This document shows positions 35,701 to 56,650 of a DNA stretch of 64,000 bases, piece by piece. A program made the translations under genes and the position numbers. Each line of letters starts with the position of its first letter. Positions within the stretch are counted from its first letter, which is position 1. The DNA is taken from contig NC_087382.1 of NCBI RefSeq assembly GCF_963675165.1, forward strand, positions 6,062,315-6,126,314, read 5' to 3'. The DNA comes from Halichondria panicea. Lineage: Eukaryota > Porifera > Demospongiae > Suberitida > Halichondriidae. The notes under the pieces are model-generated. The model saw only the letters and a program-made list of their open reading frames with translations, was not told where the DNA came from and made no database searches.

Positions 35701-37243
35701 TAGAGCACTAAAGTGCGAACCCTCGGCTGGTGACATGATTATAAAGAAACCAGAAGAGTGATGTATATGACTGAGCTGTCTAGCACAGCAACTCAGGAGC
35801 AATAAAACTAAACCAGACTGGAGGCATACATGCTGAAACATTAATTTTTAGAACAGGTGGTATATCAGGCATGCAGTGGACTAGGTCCTAGTCTAGGATC
35901 ACAGCAAAGAAGCCTGGAGTCTCAGAGAAGTATGGCTCCTGGGGTAGGATCCCAGAGTCAGCAGAGCAACAAATCAGTCACAATTCTAGCTTTCTATTGT
36001 AGTGACCCTTTTCCAATGTTCTTGGTACGGGATCCCTTCAGCTGTAAATACGTAGGGTACCTCGAATAAAGGCTGCGTGTAGCTAGCTAGCTAGCTGCCA
36101 ATGTGCATAGTTCAAGCTTCTTAGTTTTTGCTCGCTTTTTTTCGACAACGAAGCTCTAACATCGGAATCTACCATTAGTAACTTATTGTGTGAAGGCTAT
36201 CCATGCTGTAAATGCAGTGCTATGACATCCAGGTAAGCAGACTCACGCATTACAAACAGACAAACCAAACGACTACTATACCCGTGGCCACCCACGCACG
36301 CCTCGGGTAACAAAGATCTACACACCACACTTCCAACACTGATCCTATTAATCGGCCGTTATTTTCTTGTACTTTTTTCATTTAGCTATTACTACTTAAG
36401 CAACATAAACAAATCAGAGCTTCCCGCGAGGTGCCTGCGTATAATATATATACGTATGCCCTAGTATTATAGTGCCTGTATGTTACTTGATCAGTATGCC
36501 GTAGTGTTTATGCATGTCCTGGAAGAACCGTGTCATCTCCCTGCTCTGCTGGTAGAACCCGATCAGTAGAATCTCCTTGATGTCCGGCAGCTGTACGGGG
36601 AATTAATAGGAAGTGGAGGATATAATTATAACGATATAATGCTAACCAGCTCAGACTAAGATTTAACTTTTTTTCTTTTTCTGTTTCCCGTTGATGAGGC
36701 CCACTTTCTAATACCTAGGCCCAGGCGATTTGCAATCACATACTGATCTCCCTTCGGGTGTTACAGAAACATGTGGCTTACTGGTGCAATGAAAGAGGGC
36801 ATGTGCAGCACTGATTTAAAGCATTAAAGCGGTTATTGTTTGCATTTGTTTCTGACAACGACGACGACGAAATAATCGAGACAATTATAAATGGAGATCA
36901 CTACACACTCTGATTCACACCACCCACACACCCTTTCCACCCTAACCTTGGTGCATGCCTCGATGTGGTGCTGTAGTAGAGGCACTCCAGCAATGGGGAA
37001 CAACGGCTGAGGGAGCTCCAGTGACAGGGGGCGGAATCTAGGATCTGGGGGGGGGGGGGGGGGGGGGTAAATGACTATGCATGAGCTGGCTGGTTTAGAT
37101 AGTAGGCGTTTCAAATAAGGGGTAAAGGGTTAGTATTTGAGCGTCCTGTGTTTTGTATGCCACATGATCCCTGTGCTTTTCACCAAATCATCTAGTCCGT
37201 GCTCACCGACGTGGGGCCCTCCAATGAGAATCACAGCTTTCAT
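29754..37243 (-). CDS. GMPPA: Mannose-1-phosphate guanylyltransferase regulatory subunit alpha
   Basis: Eleven exons, all GT-AG, in coding order: 37207-37243, 36947-37044, 36487-36590, 35088-35280, 34517-34576, 34032-34162, 33430-33552, 32817-32967, 31918-32010, 30614-30785, 29754-29854. The joined frame is open for 420 codons, the length of the human protein. Landmarks: N-terminal [67 protein letters not shown] (left-handed beta-helix hexapeptides), [14 protein letters not shown] and the ending [16 protein letters not shown] is the cytosolic partner of the catalytic GMPPB; it senses GDP-mannose and restrains its synthesis, which feeds N-glycosylation. The first exon is only 37 nt. The gene is divergent from PA2G4. 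Introns carry several MITEs and a tandem repeat. Confidence 0.96.
29898..30100. repeat. Dispersed repeat, inverted copy at about 31600-31790
   Basis: Lies in GMPPA intron 10. Its reverse complement is recognisable in intron 9 at about 31600-31790, with shared words such as gcctcg, a GT/CA tract, and the ttttcttggattttaattcg region. The two copies flank exon 10. Confidence 0.6.
31600..31790. repeat. Inverted partner of the repeat at 29898-30100
   Basis: Lies in GMPPA intron 9 and is diverged but collinear with the reverse complement of the intron-10 copy. It includes a CA tract near 31720-31742. Confidence 0.6.
33201..33409. mobile_element. MITE with taccgta ends, family of 1400-1614
   Basis: It begins taccgtattac and ends tacggta, and shares the aaattagtactggtaa core with the copy at 1400-1614. 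It lies in GMPPA intron 7 next to exon 7. Confidence 0.65.
34704..34910. mobile_element. MITE of the taccgtatagcggg family
   Basis: Left end taccgtagagc then tatattttgagggtataaa; right end tttatacacttgaaatata then ctatacagta. The ends are inverted copies of each other and match the cleaner element at 54194-54466. It lies in GMPPA intron 4. Confidence 0.7.
35391..36270. repeat. Tandem repeat of about 300 bp in GMPPA intron 3
   Basis: The words agagcactgaagtgc...aaccctcggctg recur at about 35395 and 35702. The block from cctcgaataaagg to attacaaacagacaaac recurs at about 35520-35700 and 36060-36266. Copies are diverged and have small indels. Confidence 0.7.
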
Positions 37244-37590
37244 GGCTCCCTGAAACATCTGACTGCTGCTCTGTCGTCTGTACATCCTCGATCACAATGC
37301 TAGATACAAGCTATACTAGAGGTACGTACATGTAGCTAGAAAATAGTGGATTCCCCAAAGGCTTTTAGATTAAAAGTCTACATGTGGGTAACCTTTGAAC
37401 TCTAGCGGCCACTTCTTATAATGCGAAAAAGACGGAAGAGCAATTTTGAAGATTAATTCTACTGCGCATGTCCATCTCATTGCACCAACAGCCACGTGTT
37501 TCTGCAATACCCGGACCCAAAGGTCCATTATATAAAAGGTGTACGTGTGAATTGCCTTGCAGTACAAGTGCAGTGAAGAGCTTGCAAGCC
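37244..37590. promoter_or_regulatory. Bidirectional promoter between GMPPA and PA2G4
   Basis: The start codons of GMPPA (minus) and PA2G4 (plus) are 347 bp apart and point away from each other, so both promoters must lie in or overlap this stretch. No TATA box at a standard distance is obvious on either side; ccattatataaaagg near 37526 is a possible weak one for PA2G4. Shared regulation of the two housekeeping genes is inference. Confidence 0.6.
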
Positions 37591-40500
37591 ATGGCAGAGA
37601 AGGGAGATAGTTCTGACGAGGAGCCCACCATTGCAGAGGATGTTGTGGTCACCAAGTACAAAATGGCTGGAGACATGTCCAACAGTGAGTCAGTGGGTGC
37701 TGCTTGTCGTATGTCGATCCTCTATAAATAATATCATGATGAACCAGCTATACACACATCACTGAGCCGAGGTAGTTAGGTGTTGGTTGACACAGTGTAG
37801 TAAGTCATGTATAGTTAGATTGGGCGGAGCCAAACCCTGGACGCTCACTTTAATAGGGTTGGGCACACTGCACTGTCAGGTTTTGTTCCACTGGTACTAG
37901 TCTTAGGGTGTGGCTGAGCATGATTATGAGCACTTAAATGCTGCAATCTGATTGAGCTGCAACATTTCTGCAGCAGGAACAAAACCTGACATTGCGATGG
38001 TGCCCAATACTATATGAGCGTCCAGGGCTTGGCTCCGCCCAACTATGTTGGTACATGTACTATCCGCACATTGCCCATTAATATTGCGTCCACTGTACCC
38101 GTTAAAATATGATACCAATAGTCCACCGAAAAAGTTATTGAGAATTTGTCTGCTAGTTATTTTAGTACTATTACGGGTCCTTGATTTGAATTATTTTCGA
38201 GAGCACAAATAAATCGGTGGGGTGATTGTTGTGATCTGTATCCCCTCCCCCTCTAGGAGTGTTGGCGCAGGTGTTGGAGGCGTGTGTTGAGGGGGCGGTG
38301 ATAACGGATCTATGTGAGATGGGAGACAAGCTTGTTCTGGAAGAGACAAAGAAAGTATACAAAAAAGAAAAAAATATGAAGAAAGGTTATTACATAAGAA
38401 TGATGTCACTTAATTAATTATCTACTTTTATCTACTTCACTGGCCTTTTTGTAAGAGGAGACTCGAGTGTCCAGTGAAAAAGCCAGATTTAGAATTGTGG
38501 TTATTCGACAGATCTATTGTCACACAGTTTTGATGATTACATCAGATTGATTGGTTGGTAGGCCTTTCGCTAACTTCAGTACTGAGCGGTGATTAAGCAT
38601 GATTTTTGAGGTCAATAACCAGCATTGTGTGTGCTTACTGTGAAGCCAGGGAAATTGAATTGAGGTTAAAATCATGGTGAATACAATTCATTAACCTTTA
38701 ACCTTTATAACCAGGTGATCGTAGATATACATGTGTTATCCCTTCTCAGGTATTGCGTTTCCTACGTGTGTGTCTGTGGACAACTGTGTATGTCACTTCT
38801 CCCCCCTAAAGTCAGACGCCCCCGTCCGTCTCAAAAAAGGGGACCTTGTTAAAATGTAAGAGAAATACGGATTCAGATTGCACCTCCACTGGTTGAGAAT
38901 AACAATATTCTGATTGTGACAGTTTGTGTATTGTGCACCTGCAGAGAGCTTGGTGTCCATGTCGACGGGTTCATTGCAACAATGGGACACACTTTAGTCG
39001 TCGGATCTTCAAAAGTGGGTCATCTTTTATATGTATGTAGTTAGTATGGTACGTGGGCGTGTGGACCTTTAACTCTTGACCTGCTTGCCGAAATGTTGGT
39101 TTCCAAACTTGTACTGTCTATTTAAGGCGACACCTATAAAGCCAGAGGTCGTTTAGAGGTCAGAAAACTGCCTAAGCTCAAGGGTGTCACATATTTGGAG
39201 AGTCGCCTTAAATATATGTGTTACGGTAATTGAATCGCAGTCTATTTGCTTAACCAGTACAGTGGGTAATGTAATTAAAATAAAAGGCAGGAAACCAACT
39301 AAAAGCATTTATTCCTTTATTGGTTCCATACCACCTTGTTGTTCTTTTCTCTTACTATGTTGTACCACCTCACGCCTATACTGCTTGCATTACAGTGCTC
39401 TCAATTCTGCAGTACTCATATAGGGTAGGCTATACCATTTGCTCAAATCCTCATGCACCCGTACAGGAGAACAAGGTGACTGGTCGACAAGCTGACGTGA
39501 TGCAGGCAGCCTACTTGGCCGGAGAGATTGCTCACAGAATGGTCGTCCCTGGAGGAGAGGTGTGTACATGTACTTCAGTTTACACGCACACATAATGTAG
39601 CGGTAACCATGCAGTGCATGCCATTCCGAAGGTGGCCACATCGGTATATGTCTAGTGATATTTTTAATTACTGCCAAACATTTAGTTGAAACCAATCATT
39701 CATCGAACAACCTGCAACAAAACAAAAAAAAACCGTGAACTGTAGCATCTAAAATTTGTTGATTTTATTGCACCTCCTCCCACACGCACACACTTGCACA
39801 CAGAGTATAGCAGTGGCCAATGCCATTCAGAAGGTGGCTACATCGTTCAACTGCAATGCAGTCGAGGGCATCATCTGTCACAGACTCAGGAAGAACTGTT
39901 ACGACAATGAGAAAAACATCATCCTCAACCCACCACCAGAGCAGCTCAAGTGAGTGTGCGTATTAGTGCAACTGACGTCTCTATGACTCCTAAGCTGTGG
40001 CAGTGCAAATTTTAGTAAACTTGAACCTCCATCAAGGCGTACTGGGAAGTTTTGGCCATTATGAATACAGAAGTGGTCCTTGTTGAGAGTCTATTTTGTA
40101 TGTAGACTGTTAGAGCCTATAGTAGGTGCCTGGCATTTAAATAGCAGTTGGTCTCTCTTCAGGGGTGGCCATGCAGGTTCCACTGTATGCAATATCACTA
40201 AAATCATTCTTTACTAGTACTCTGTCTTCTTTCCTGCAGACGTGACGTGAAGAGTTGTGAGTTTGAACTGTACGAAGCGTACGCTATTGACATCCTCATG
40301 AGCACAGGAGAGGGGAAGGTGAGACCATGAACCAAGATTTAGTGTGTGTGTGTGTGTGTGTGGGTTTTCAAAAAGTTTAGTGCTAGTTGGTGCATGGGTG
40401 ATATTTCACCCCCTGGAGAGCAAGCCTACTTGCAACCTGTCAATCATTTGGAACCCACATTTTCGTTGGGTTATAATTTTTGAGTTACGAATGTTCGTGC

Positions 40501-42418
40501 AAACGTCCCATAGTTTTATCGTAACTACCGTATATAGCTGGTTATTTCGAGTTTTTCGAGGATTGATTCAGAAACACGAAAATTGGGTATTGAAACCTCT
40601 CTACTGTAGGGGTGTGGTCATTTGAACCTCTATCCTCAAAATGTTTAGTTTGGGCAATCCGCGAGAATGTAGTGCCTCGAAAATAACCCGCTATACGGTA
40701 TGTGTTCGCAATGAACCGAGAAATGTTATGTGACCATTATCCCCACAGACCAGACAAGCAGACTCGAGAACAACGATATTCAGGAAGACAGACGAAGTGT
40801 ACAAATTAAAGATGAAAAACTCGCGAGGTGAGGCAGTGGCTGTGATGATAGGAATTAATTATAGAGAAAATATAATTTTCTTACTTCCTAAAAGCTCCCT
40901 CGTAGCAATGACTGGAAGTGATAATACATTTTTCTCTGTCGCACATGAATTGTGTTAAATATCTGATTTCATTGTTACAGCGTTTTACAGTGAGGTGTGT
41001 GCCAAGTTCACCTCCATGCCATTTTCTCTGAGGTGAGGATACTATCTGAATACTATATCCCTTTAAACTGTGTTTATGGCTGCTGTGAGTAACTGTGTAT
41101 TGTCATTTGCTCACTGTACACTTACAAGACAGTTGTCATTATTTGAAGATTCCTTCGCTTAATAATAATTATTATTATTAGAGCATGTGAAGAGGAGGCC
41201 AAGGCGAGGATGGGGCTAGTGGAGTGTGTCAACCACAACCTAGTGGAGCCCTACGATGTCATTTACGAGAAAGACGGTGATTATGTACTCCGAACCTTCA
41301 TACCTTTGGTTACTACACGATAAATTAAATCTAGTGCCCCGTATTTTCGCTTTTATAGCCGTTATAATAGTCTCACTCTGTATTCTAAATTAGTAAAGTG
41401 ACTTGTTCTTTGTATCGGGGTGGTTTCATCTAGTGGGGGAGGGGGGGGGGGCTTCCACCCAAAGCATTTTAGCTGAAACTGTATTAACTATTATTATAAG
41501 TGTTTTGATCCAAGCTCGAGGGGTTTTCTCGGCAATCGATTTCAAAAATGAGCATGGCCCAAAATATTCCTCTGTGGTAGTCCTTTTTCTGAGGTACGTC
41601 CATATTGAAGTAGGAGAGTAATTGAACTAGTAGACTGAAGCACTGTCCTCCGTAGCTGAAATGTTTAATGAAGTGTCCCGAGGATCTTTTACCACTGGTA
41701 TTAATATATTGATATTGTTACTGTGTTTCTTGTGTAGGGGAGTATGTTTCACAAATCAAGTTCACTCTGCTTCTAATGCCCAATGGACCACAAAGGTAAA
41801 CATCTGAAATGGTGTTTTAACTTGCTATTGTGGATACGCTTATTATCGAGTAATAATCCAGTTTCTATACACGGTAGCCGTATTGCATCATTGCCATCCT
41901 TGTATAGTGTTCGATGTGCTATTATGTGTACACTAAAATACGCAGTGATTGTCTGTCACCGCAGAATCACCAGTGGCTCCTATGATCCTGAGGTAGTGTC
42001 TTCAGAGCTGAAACTGGAAGACCCTGAACTGAATGTGAGTCAATACAAATTAGCTTATTAGGCTAGTCGAGCGGTATTTCCACAATCAGAGTTTCATGTG
42101 TGCATTCTTGAAACTGTTGCAGGCTTTGCTGACATCATCTACTAGTAGGAAGAATAAGAAAAAGAAGAAAAAGGTTCGCTTGCATTTGTACGGTTTCAGT
42201 CACTTACTCATAGTCGAGTAGACATAATATGGATAGACAGACCTAACCCAGTGCGCCTCAATCAAAACTTTAGAGCCTGTTGATTCAGCTAATTAATGAA
42301 TGATGCATGCATGTCGAACCTCCTCTAGACCTGAAAGTCACATGTTGTTGTTATCTGTTTGCAGGCCGGGAAGACTGCGGACACTGAGGCCACAGACACA
42401 CCCACTACTGAAACGTAA
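37591..42418 (+). CDS. PA2G4: Proliferation-associated protein 2G4 (EBP1), methionine aminopeptidase fold
   Basis: Fourteen GT-AG exons: 37591-37684, 38257-38385, 38750-38855, 38945-39014, 39467-39559, 39804-39949, 40240-40318, 40749-40827, 40981-41032, 41182-41276, 41738-41795, 41965-42034, 42123-42173, 42365-42418. The joined frame encodes 391 aa (human 394). Landmarks: [69 protein letters not shown] and a lysine-rich end (NKKKKKK). The family is a catalytically inactive relative of type II methionine aminopeptidase. EBP1 binds ribosomes near the peptide exit tunnel and structured RNA through the lysine-rich tail, and acts in growth control. Introns hold MITEs and a decayed copy of part of exon 6. 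Confidence 0.96.
37819..38043. mobile_element. MITE with inverted repeats in PA2G4 intron 1
   Basis: The left end (ttgggcggagccaaaccctg, then gcactgtcaggttttgttcc) and right end (ggaacaaaacctgaca, then gggcttggctccgcccaac) are inverted copies over about 70 bp each, with a short middle. No coding sequence. Confidence 0.75.
39602..39650 (+). pseudogene. Decayed partial copy of PA2G4 exon 6
   Basis: The words tgccattccgaaggtggc and cacatcg match exon 6 at about 39820-39847 with a few substitutions. It lies in intron 5, about 200 bp upstream of the real exon, and has no usable splice frame. Confidence 0.6.
40526..40700. mobile_element. MITE of the taccgtatagcggg family
   Basis: Left end taccgtatatagctggttat then ttcgag; right end ctcgaaaataacccgctata then cggta, inverted relative to each other. 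It lies in PA2G4 intron 7. Confidence 0.7.
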
Positions 42419-42447
42419 CTCTTGTGCACTAGACTATAATTATAGTT

Positions 42448-42453
42448 AATAAA
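42448..42453 (+). promoter_or_regulatory. Polyadenylation signal of PA2G4
   Basis: AATAAA occurs 30 nt after the stop codon, the only such signal close to the end of the gene. Confidence 0.7.
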
Positions 42454-42645
42454 GTTCACTGGACTGTCGACTTATTGCAGAGTTTGTGGGCACACTTTGT
42501 ATTATTTTTTGTCAGCAACGCTTTAAAAAGAGAAAGTTGCCGTGGCTAATTTACGGTCTTGTCTCAATCCAATGGCTCGATATCGTTAAACGAATACATC
42601 TCGAGAATAATGAACTGTTTTGCCAAACTACACCCAAAAATTGTA

Positions 42646-42872
42646 TACCGTATAGCGGGAAATTTCGTGGGGTGCAACATTTCGCGTTTTTCGATGGCAG
42701 AGCACTAATTAAAACTAGGATAAACTTCCACACACTGGTATTTCACATGCAAAGCTATTGGTGGGTGTGATTTCTTGGCATTGAAACGCAGAACCCACAA
42801 ACATTTCTGCTGAGAGCTCTGGAGCCAAATAGCGAAAATTTGCACCCTCAAAAGTTTCCCGCTATTCGGGTA
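42646..42872. mobile_element. MITE of the taccgtatagcggg family
   Basis: Left end taccgtatagcgggaaattt; right end aaaagtttcccgctattcgg then gta, inverted. The inner part shares words with the single end at 8217-8290. It lies just downstream of PA2G4. Confidence 0.75.
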
Positions 42873-43411
42873 TCATTGTAAATAATACCGTTTATAATTA
42901 AGGTTATGAAGCTTTCCGAGCACTCGTTATTAATAAACTTTACACGAGTGTCCACCACACTACTATAAATGTTCATCAATTATCTATTTTCACTTCATCA
43001 GCATTAGTGCTGTATATCGTATCTACGTGCTTATAACACTGGTGGATGTCTTGCCAGATACGACGAGTCTTTTCAGGAGTAGAATAGCCATTGAACCAAA
43101 TTCGCTCTCTTCTATTGATGGTAAATTGCTAGTATAACAGTGTTCACGCCTATTTCTAGTGGGCGGTTGGCTAAATATAGTCTGCTGACTTCGTCCCTGT
43201 GATTCTGCATGCAGCGCAAAAATGTTTGATAGTCATGATATCAATTTAATTATATCATGTGAAATATCTAGTAGCTTTATGTTATGTAGCTTTGACACAA
43301 CATAGAATTAGGGAACCTTGCAAAGCAGAGTTCTAATGTGTAAGTGCTGAATCAGCAATGAGCCCCACCCACCCCTATGCAATGAGCCACACCCACACGT
43401 ATTGTTAGCTA

Positions 43412-43417
43412 TATAAA
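43412..43417 (+). promoter_or_regulatory. TATA box of the ankyrin-ZU5 gene
   Basis: TATAAA lies 42 nt upstream of the first ATG (43459), implying a very short 5' leader. Context: tagctatataaagcag. Confidence 0.55.
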
Positions 43418-43458
43418 GCAGTTCACCGCATGCCAGTTTCTGTGAACATTTTAATTCA

Positions 43459-52707
<9,249 letters not shown>

Positions 52708-52954
52708 TTACTAACTCAACATGTGCATGAATGTACGTGCGTATTTTTACTTTGGCCATAGTTTTGATATGCATCGGCTTTTTCTCTGATTTTTGTGGCT
52801 TTTATATGTTGATATTTTTGTTGCTCCAACATTATGTTGTAAATAATAGAACTGACCATCTTTACCTAATTATGCACCAAACCAAAGACCCCTGCATGTA
52901 TAGAGCTATACTCTGAAGAATGACATTCTCTTGTAAAACTGTTCAAGTCGCCAA

Positions 52955-53660
52955 ATTAGAGCATCTGAAGATCAAGGAGGGCAAGGCGAGGACGGGACTG
53001 GCCCGTGGGAGTTTGTCAACCACCCTAGTGCGACCTTACGAGGACAGTATCTATAGTGTACACGTACGTACATAGATATTATGCTATAATTATTGTTACT
53101 CATGCGCGAGGGCTGTACTGTACATAATATTATGCTGCATGTACACACTAGTTTTATAGTAATTTTGTAAATGGACAGGTGTCTCTGTGTGGTATACCTT
53201 TCATTTTTTCATAGGGACTGAAGTAATTTTATTCAAATTGTGGACTTAAGCTTGTATAGTTATGTTTAATTCAGTGTCCCTTATTCGGAGATTTCTTATC
53301 GGAGTTTAATATTAATTATGATGTTAAATTGTTACTGTGTATGTAATTTATGTGAGTACATTGCACAGATCCAGTTCACCCTGCGCTAATATTAATTATG
53401 CCCAATTGACCACAAATTTAAGGTGAACATCTGAAAACTCTCTGGTAACAATTCATGTTTTGTATAGTGCATGCAGACACTATAAATTAAAGTACATGAT
53501 GTCTTGTCACTCTTGTGTTATGTATAATACTAAAGCATGCAGTGATTGTCATTCACCACTCTCTCACAGTGGCTATACATTTACCTGAGGTTGTGTCTTG
53601 AGCTAATTCAGAAACTGGAACACCCTAAACTGAAGGTGAGTCCATACAAATTACCGTATA
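52955..53660 (+). pseudogene. Unprocessed partial copy of PA2G4 (exons 10-12 with introns)
   Basis: Three blocks match PA2G4 in order: 52961-53045 (exon 10, caaggcgaggacgggactgg), 53368-53425 (exon 11 and its donor, ccagttcaccctgc and aggtgaacatctgaaa) and 53535-53655 (exon 12 and its donor, tgaggttgtgtcttgagc and gtgagtccatacaaatta). Intron flanks are copied too, so this arose by DNA duplication, not through RNA. The frames are broken by indels and substitutions. It lies just after the ankyrin-ZU5 gene. Confidence 0.85.
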
Positions 53661-54193
53661 TAGATCGTATGTTAATTTTAAGCGCATGCTCAACTGCAAG
53701 TGTTTGTATTCAGGTTTATACGCATTTCCAAGGAAATTAGTGAAATTTTAGAAGTAGTTCAGCTAGCTAGCTAACTCATACAGTGTATGGTAGCTATAAT
53801 TATAGCTACTGGAAAGACTCTTCGGGCACACTCTGTTGTTGAAAGATTGTAAGACTTAATTGGATGAGGTGGACTGACCATTTTTGTTCCGGTTTCTGGT
53901 AAAATATAGATGTAATTAGGGTTTCCTGCTGCCTATAGCTCGCTCACTTTCCAACACAGCTAGCTAGCGAGTCATTACTCGTCACAGGGACATCCGGTTA
54001 CTAGGTGCATATATATATAAGGCTCAAAAATGACTGTATGCATTTGATGAAGTAATACTTATTCTAGCCTATAGAGGTTGCACTTTCATTATAGGTCAAA
54101 CTGAAAGATTAAGCGTAGTTGAAATATATATAAAGACAGAACCATTGGGGCAACCCAACTTGATTAGTAAAACCAGGAGTGTATGAAGAGGAG

Positions 54194-54466
54194 TACCGTA
54201 TAGCGGGTATATTTCGAGGGTATAAATTTTCGCTTATGGACCATTATAAAGGATTTCGCGGACTTTATTTTCGTGGTCTGAGTTCCAGCCTTTTGGCGCA
54301 TGCGCACATCAACATGCAGCTGTACCTCCACACCGTTAGCCTCGAATCCATAATACTGAACACGCCTACTATTCATAAATTTTCGTGGGTATAAATTTCG
54401 CGGTACAGGCTCAATCCGCGAAAACCGCGAAAATTTATACCCTCGAAATATACCCGCTATACGGTA
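54194..54466. mobile_element. Best-preserved MITE of the taccgtatagcggg family
   Basis: Left end taccgtatagcgggtatatt then tcgagggtataaattttcgc; right end is its inverted copy, ending in tatacccgctatacggta. Inverted repeats are about 40 bp; the whole element is 273 bp. No coding sequence. Confidence 0.85.
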
Positions 54467-54554
54467 TCCAATTGTAGCAGTTGTAGTGTAAACCAGGTTT
54501 CGGTACAAGTATGTCATACCACGTCACTATCAGATTCTTAAGTGGGTGCGTATA

Positions 54555-54688
54555 GCCTCCTTCGCAGCCTCTCCTTTTTCTGTTCTTTGTCACACAGGTC
54601 AATAAGATAAAATACGGTAAAAATTGGAGGAACAAAGAAAGAAAGAACGAATCGTCCAAGAAAAAGGGAGAGCCTGCCTCGCTAAGTC
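54555..54688. mobile_element. Fold-back MITE copy 1
   Basis: About 134 bp, itself quasi-palindromic: cagcctctcctttttctg at one end pairs with aagaaaaagggagagcct at the other. It is the inverted counterpart of 55831-55950. Confidence 0.7.
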
Positions 54689-55830
54689 GCGTGACGGTGG
54701 CACAGTGAAAATGAGCGTGGGCTTTCAGTATATGGGCGGAGCCTGACAGGCAACAAAGCCATAGGATGCCTACGCATTGCAGACTCACTTAATTAAGCTG
54801 TAGCCAGAATCAAGTCTGGAGATATATACATAGACGAGGGCTTACCTAGCATAGTAAAGACTAAAGATCTATCCTTAAGGCTTGAGATTAATTGAGCAGT
54901 AGCCTAGATACAGTGTATATTTGTGAGAATAAGGTTGTGACCTCATGAGTACTGACAGACTAAACCCTTGGAGTAGCTGACTGACATACTAATTGTGTGC
55001 ATGAGACAGTTTCCACAGGGGCACGAGCACAATGTCGAATGTTCACTTAGTTCAATACCAGGAGTACATGAATGCACTCCTGTCAATACATGTAATAGAT
55101 CGATAGGGTCCAGTCAATTCCATAGTCGTGCAATCCTATTGAAGTACTTTTAGAGGTTCTGCTCTTTTGGGGAACTTTCTGGCAGTAGAACCAGCTCTAG
55201 TGGATGCGGAAATAATACCTGCAGGTAAGCACTCAGGTCTACATTGTCTGGTAAATATTTGAGACACTCGACTAGGAGTGTTAATCGAACGTGAGGTCTT
55301 GAAGCTCAAACAATAGAGACAGTGGGAGCATATTGAGTTTGATAAGGTGAGTCTTGTAGTCTGTAGTTTAGCTGTAGTTTTGCTGTAATTATCCGAGGAT
55401 GAAATTGGTTGCCCTTGCCCTTCTAGTTTGGATAGTGTGATTTTACCAGGGCAATCTATAGCTTCTTCTTAATTTATATGACTTCAGTTGGACTAAAACA
55501 TTCCTTCTGAAGGGATCTGTAGGATTTTTGGCATGTCAGAAGTATTGCTGTGAGTTGTCCAGGATCTGGGATAGGTTTCTTCTTTGCCCAGGTCCTTTTT
55601 AACAAGGGCTATTATCAGATACAGTAGTACTCTAGCCTTTCATGATTCATTTTGCAAAGCTAAAAGTCTACATAGTCTACTGTTCTGCATGTAGCTTCAC
55701 ACACTGCTTTGCCTCTAGTTCCTGGTAAATACGCTCCAAGTACTGTGTCACAGTGTGTGGGAGGACAGATATTGCGGTTTACTCTTGCCCACACTCAATT
55801 AAATTTGGCTACGTCAGTAGCAGATCACCA

Positions 55831-55950
55831 GACTTAGCGGGGCAGGCTCTCCTTTTTCTTATAGACGGTTTGTTCTTTTTTTCTTTGTTCCTCCAATTTT
55901 TACCTGTGTGACAAAGAACAGAAAAAGGAGAGGCTGCGAAGGAGGAGGCT
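55831..55950. mobile_element. Fold-back MITE copy 2, opposite orientation
   Basis: The reverse complement is collinear with 54555-54688 (shared ctccaatttttacc, caaagaacagaaaaaggaga and others), with small indels. Confidence 0.7.
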
Positions 55951-56620
55951 AGGGTGCGTAGGTGTAGTGGTTAATTATAATATCAGCATACACACGTGTG
56001 GTTTGTACCTCCAGCCCACATTTAATTTTATTCATGGTTAACAGTTTACACAACTACAATTGTTAGTGACAAATTCAGTCCGAGATGTAGAATGGAATGT
56101 GCGTGGGAGTCGCATACTCCTCTTCATACACTCATGTATGTATATATAGCTAGCAATCAGTGGTATATAATTATACTCACCTGTTTGGTTACAATTTAGA
56201 ATTTAGAGCACCACTGTACCTACACAGCAAAATGACTTCGACATGACTGATGTGAGCTATACTTATACATACATAATTATACTTGCATAGCCGTTATAGC
56301 ATAATACTTATCATGCACTTTACAGCCTACGCATTAGCCTGAGATAATGAGAACCTAATATCTATAGTGTCGTATAAATTTAAATTCCTACAATGATCGG
56401 GTTCTATTCATGCATTTCAGTTGTATAAACTGACAGTTGTGGATTCCAAAGACCATGCACATTATACTTTGTACTAGCTTATAGCTCACACGATAATACT
56501 GTTCCATTGATTTTGTTAAGTGCACGGGGAGCTGGAGTTTACACTAATTAGTGCATGTGGTTCGGGAGTTAAGTCATGATCAGCATGGGGAGATATTTTT
56601 AGGGGCGGGGGTGCTGCACA

Positions 56621-56650
56621 CTAACCCTAACCCTAACCCTAACCCTAACC
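56621..56650. repeat. Interstitial telomere-type repeat, five CCCTAA units
   Basis: Five consecutive ctaacc/ccctaa units, the complement of the metazoan TTAGGG telomere repeat, lie within otherwise unrelated intergenic DNA. Confidence 0.9.

Noticed and set aside
54164-54517. Minus-strand open frame of 117 codons
   Set aside because: It runs through the inverted ends of a MITE, whose palindromic ends give mirrored peptides on both strands.
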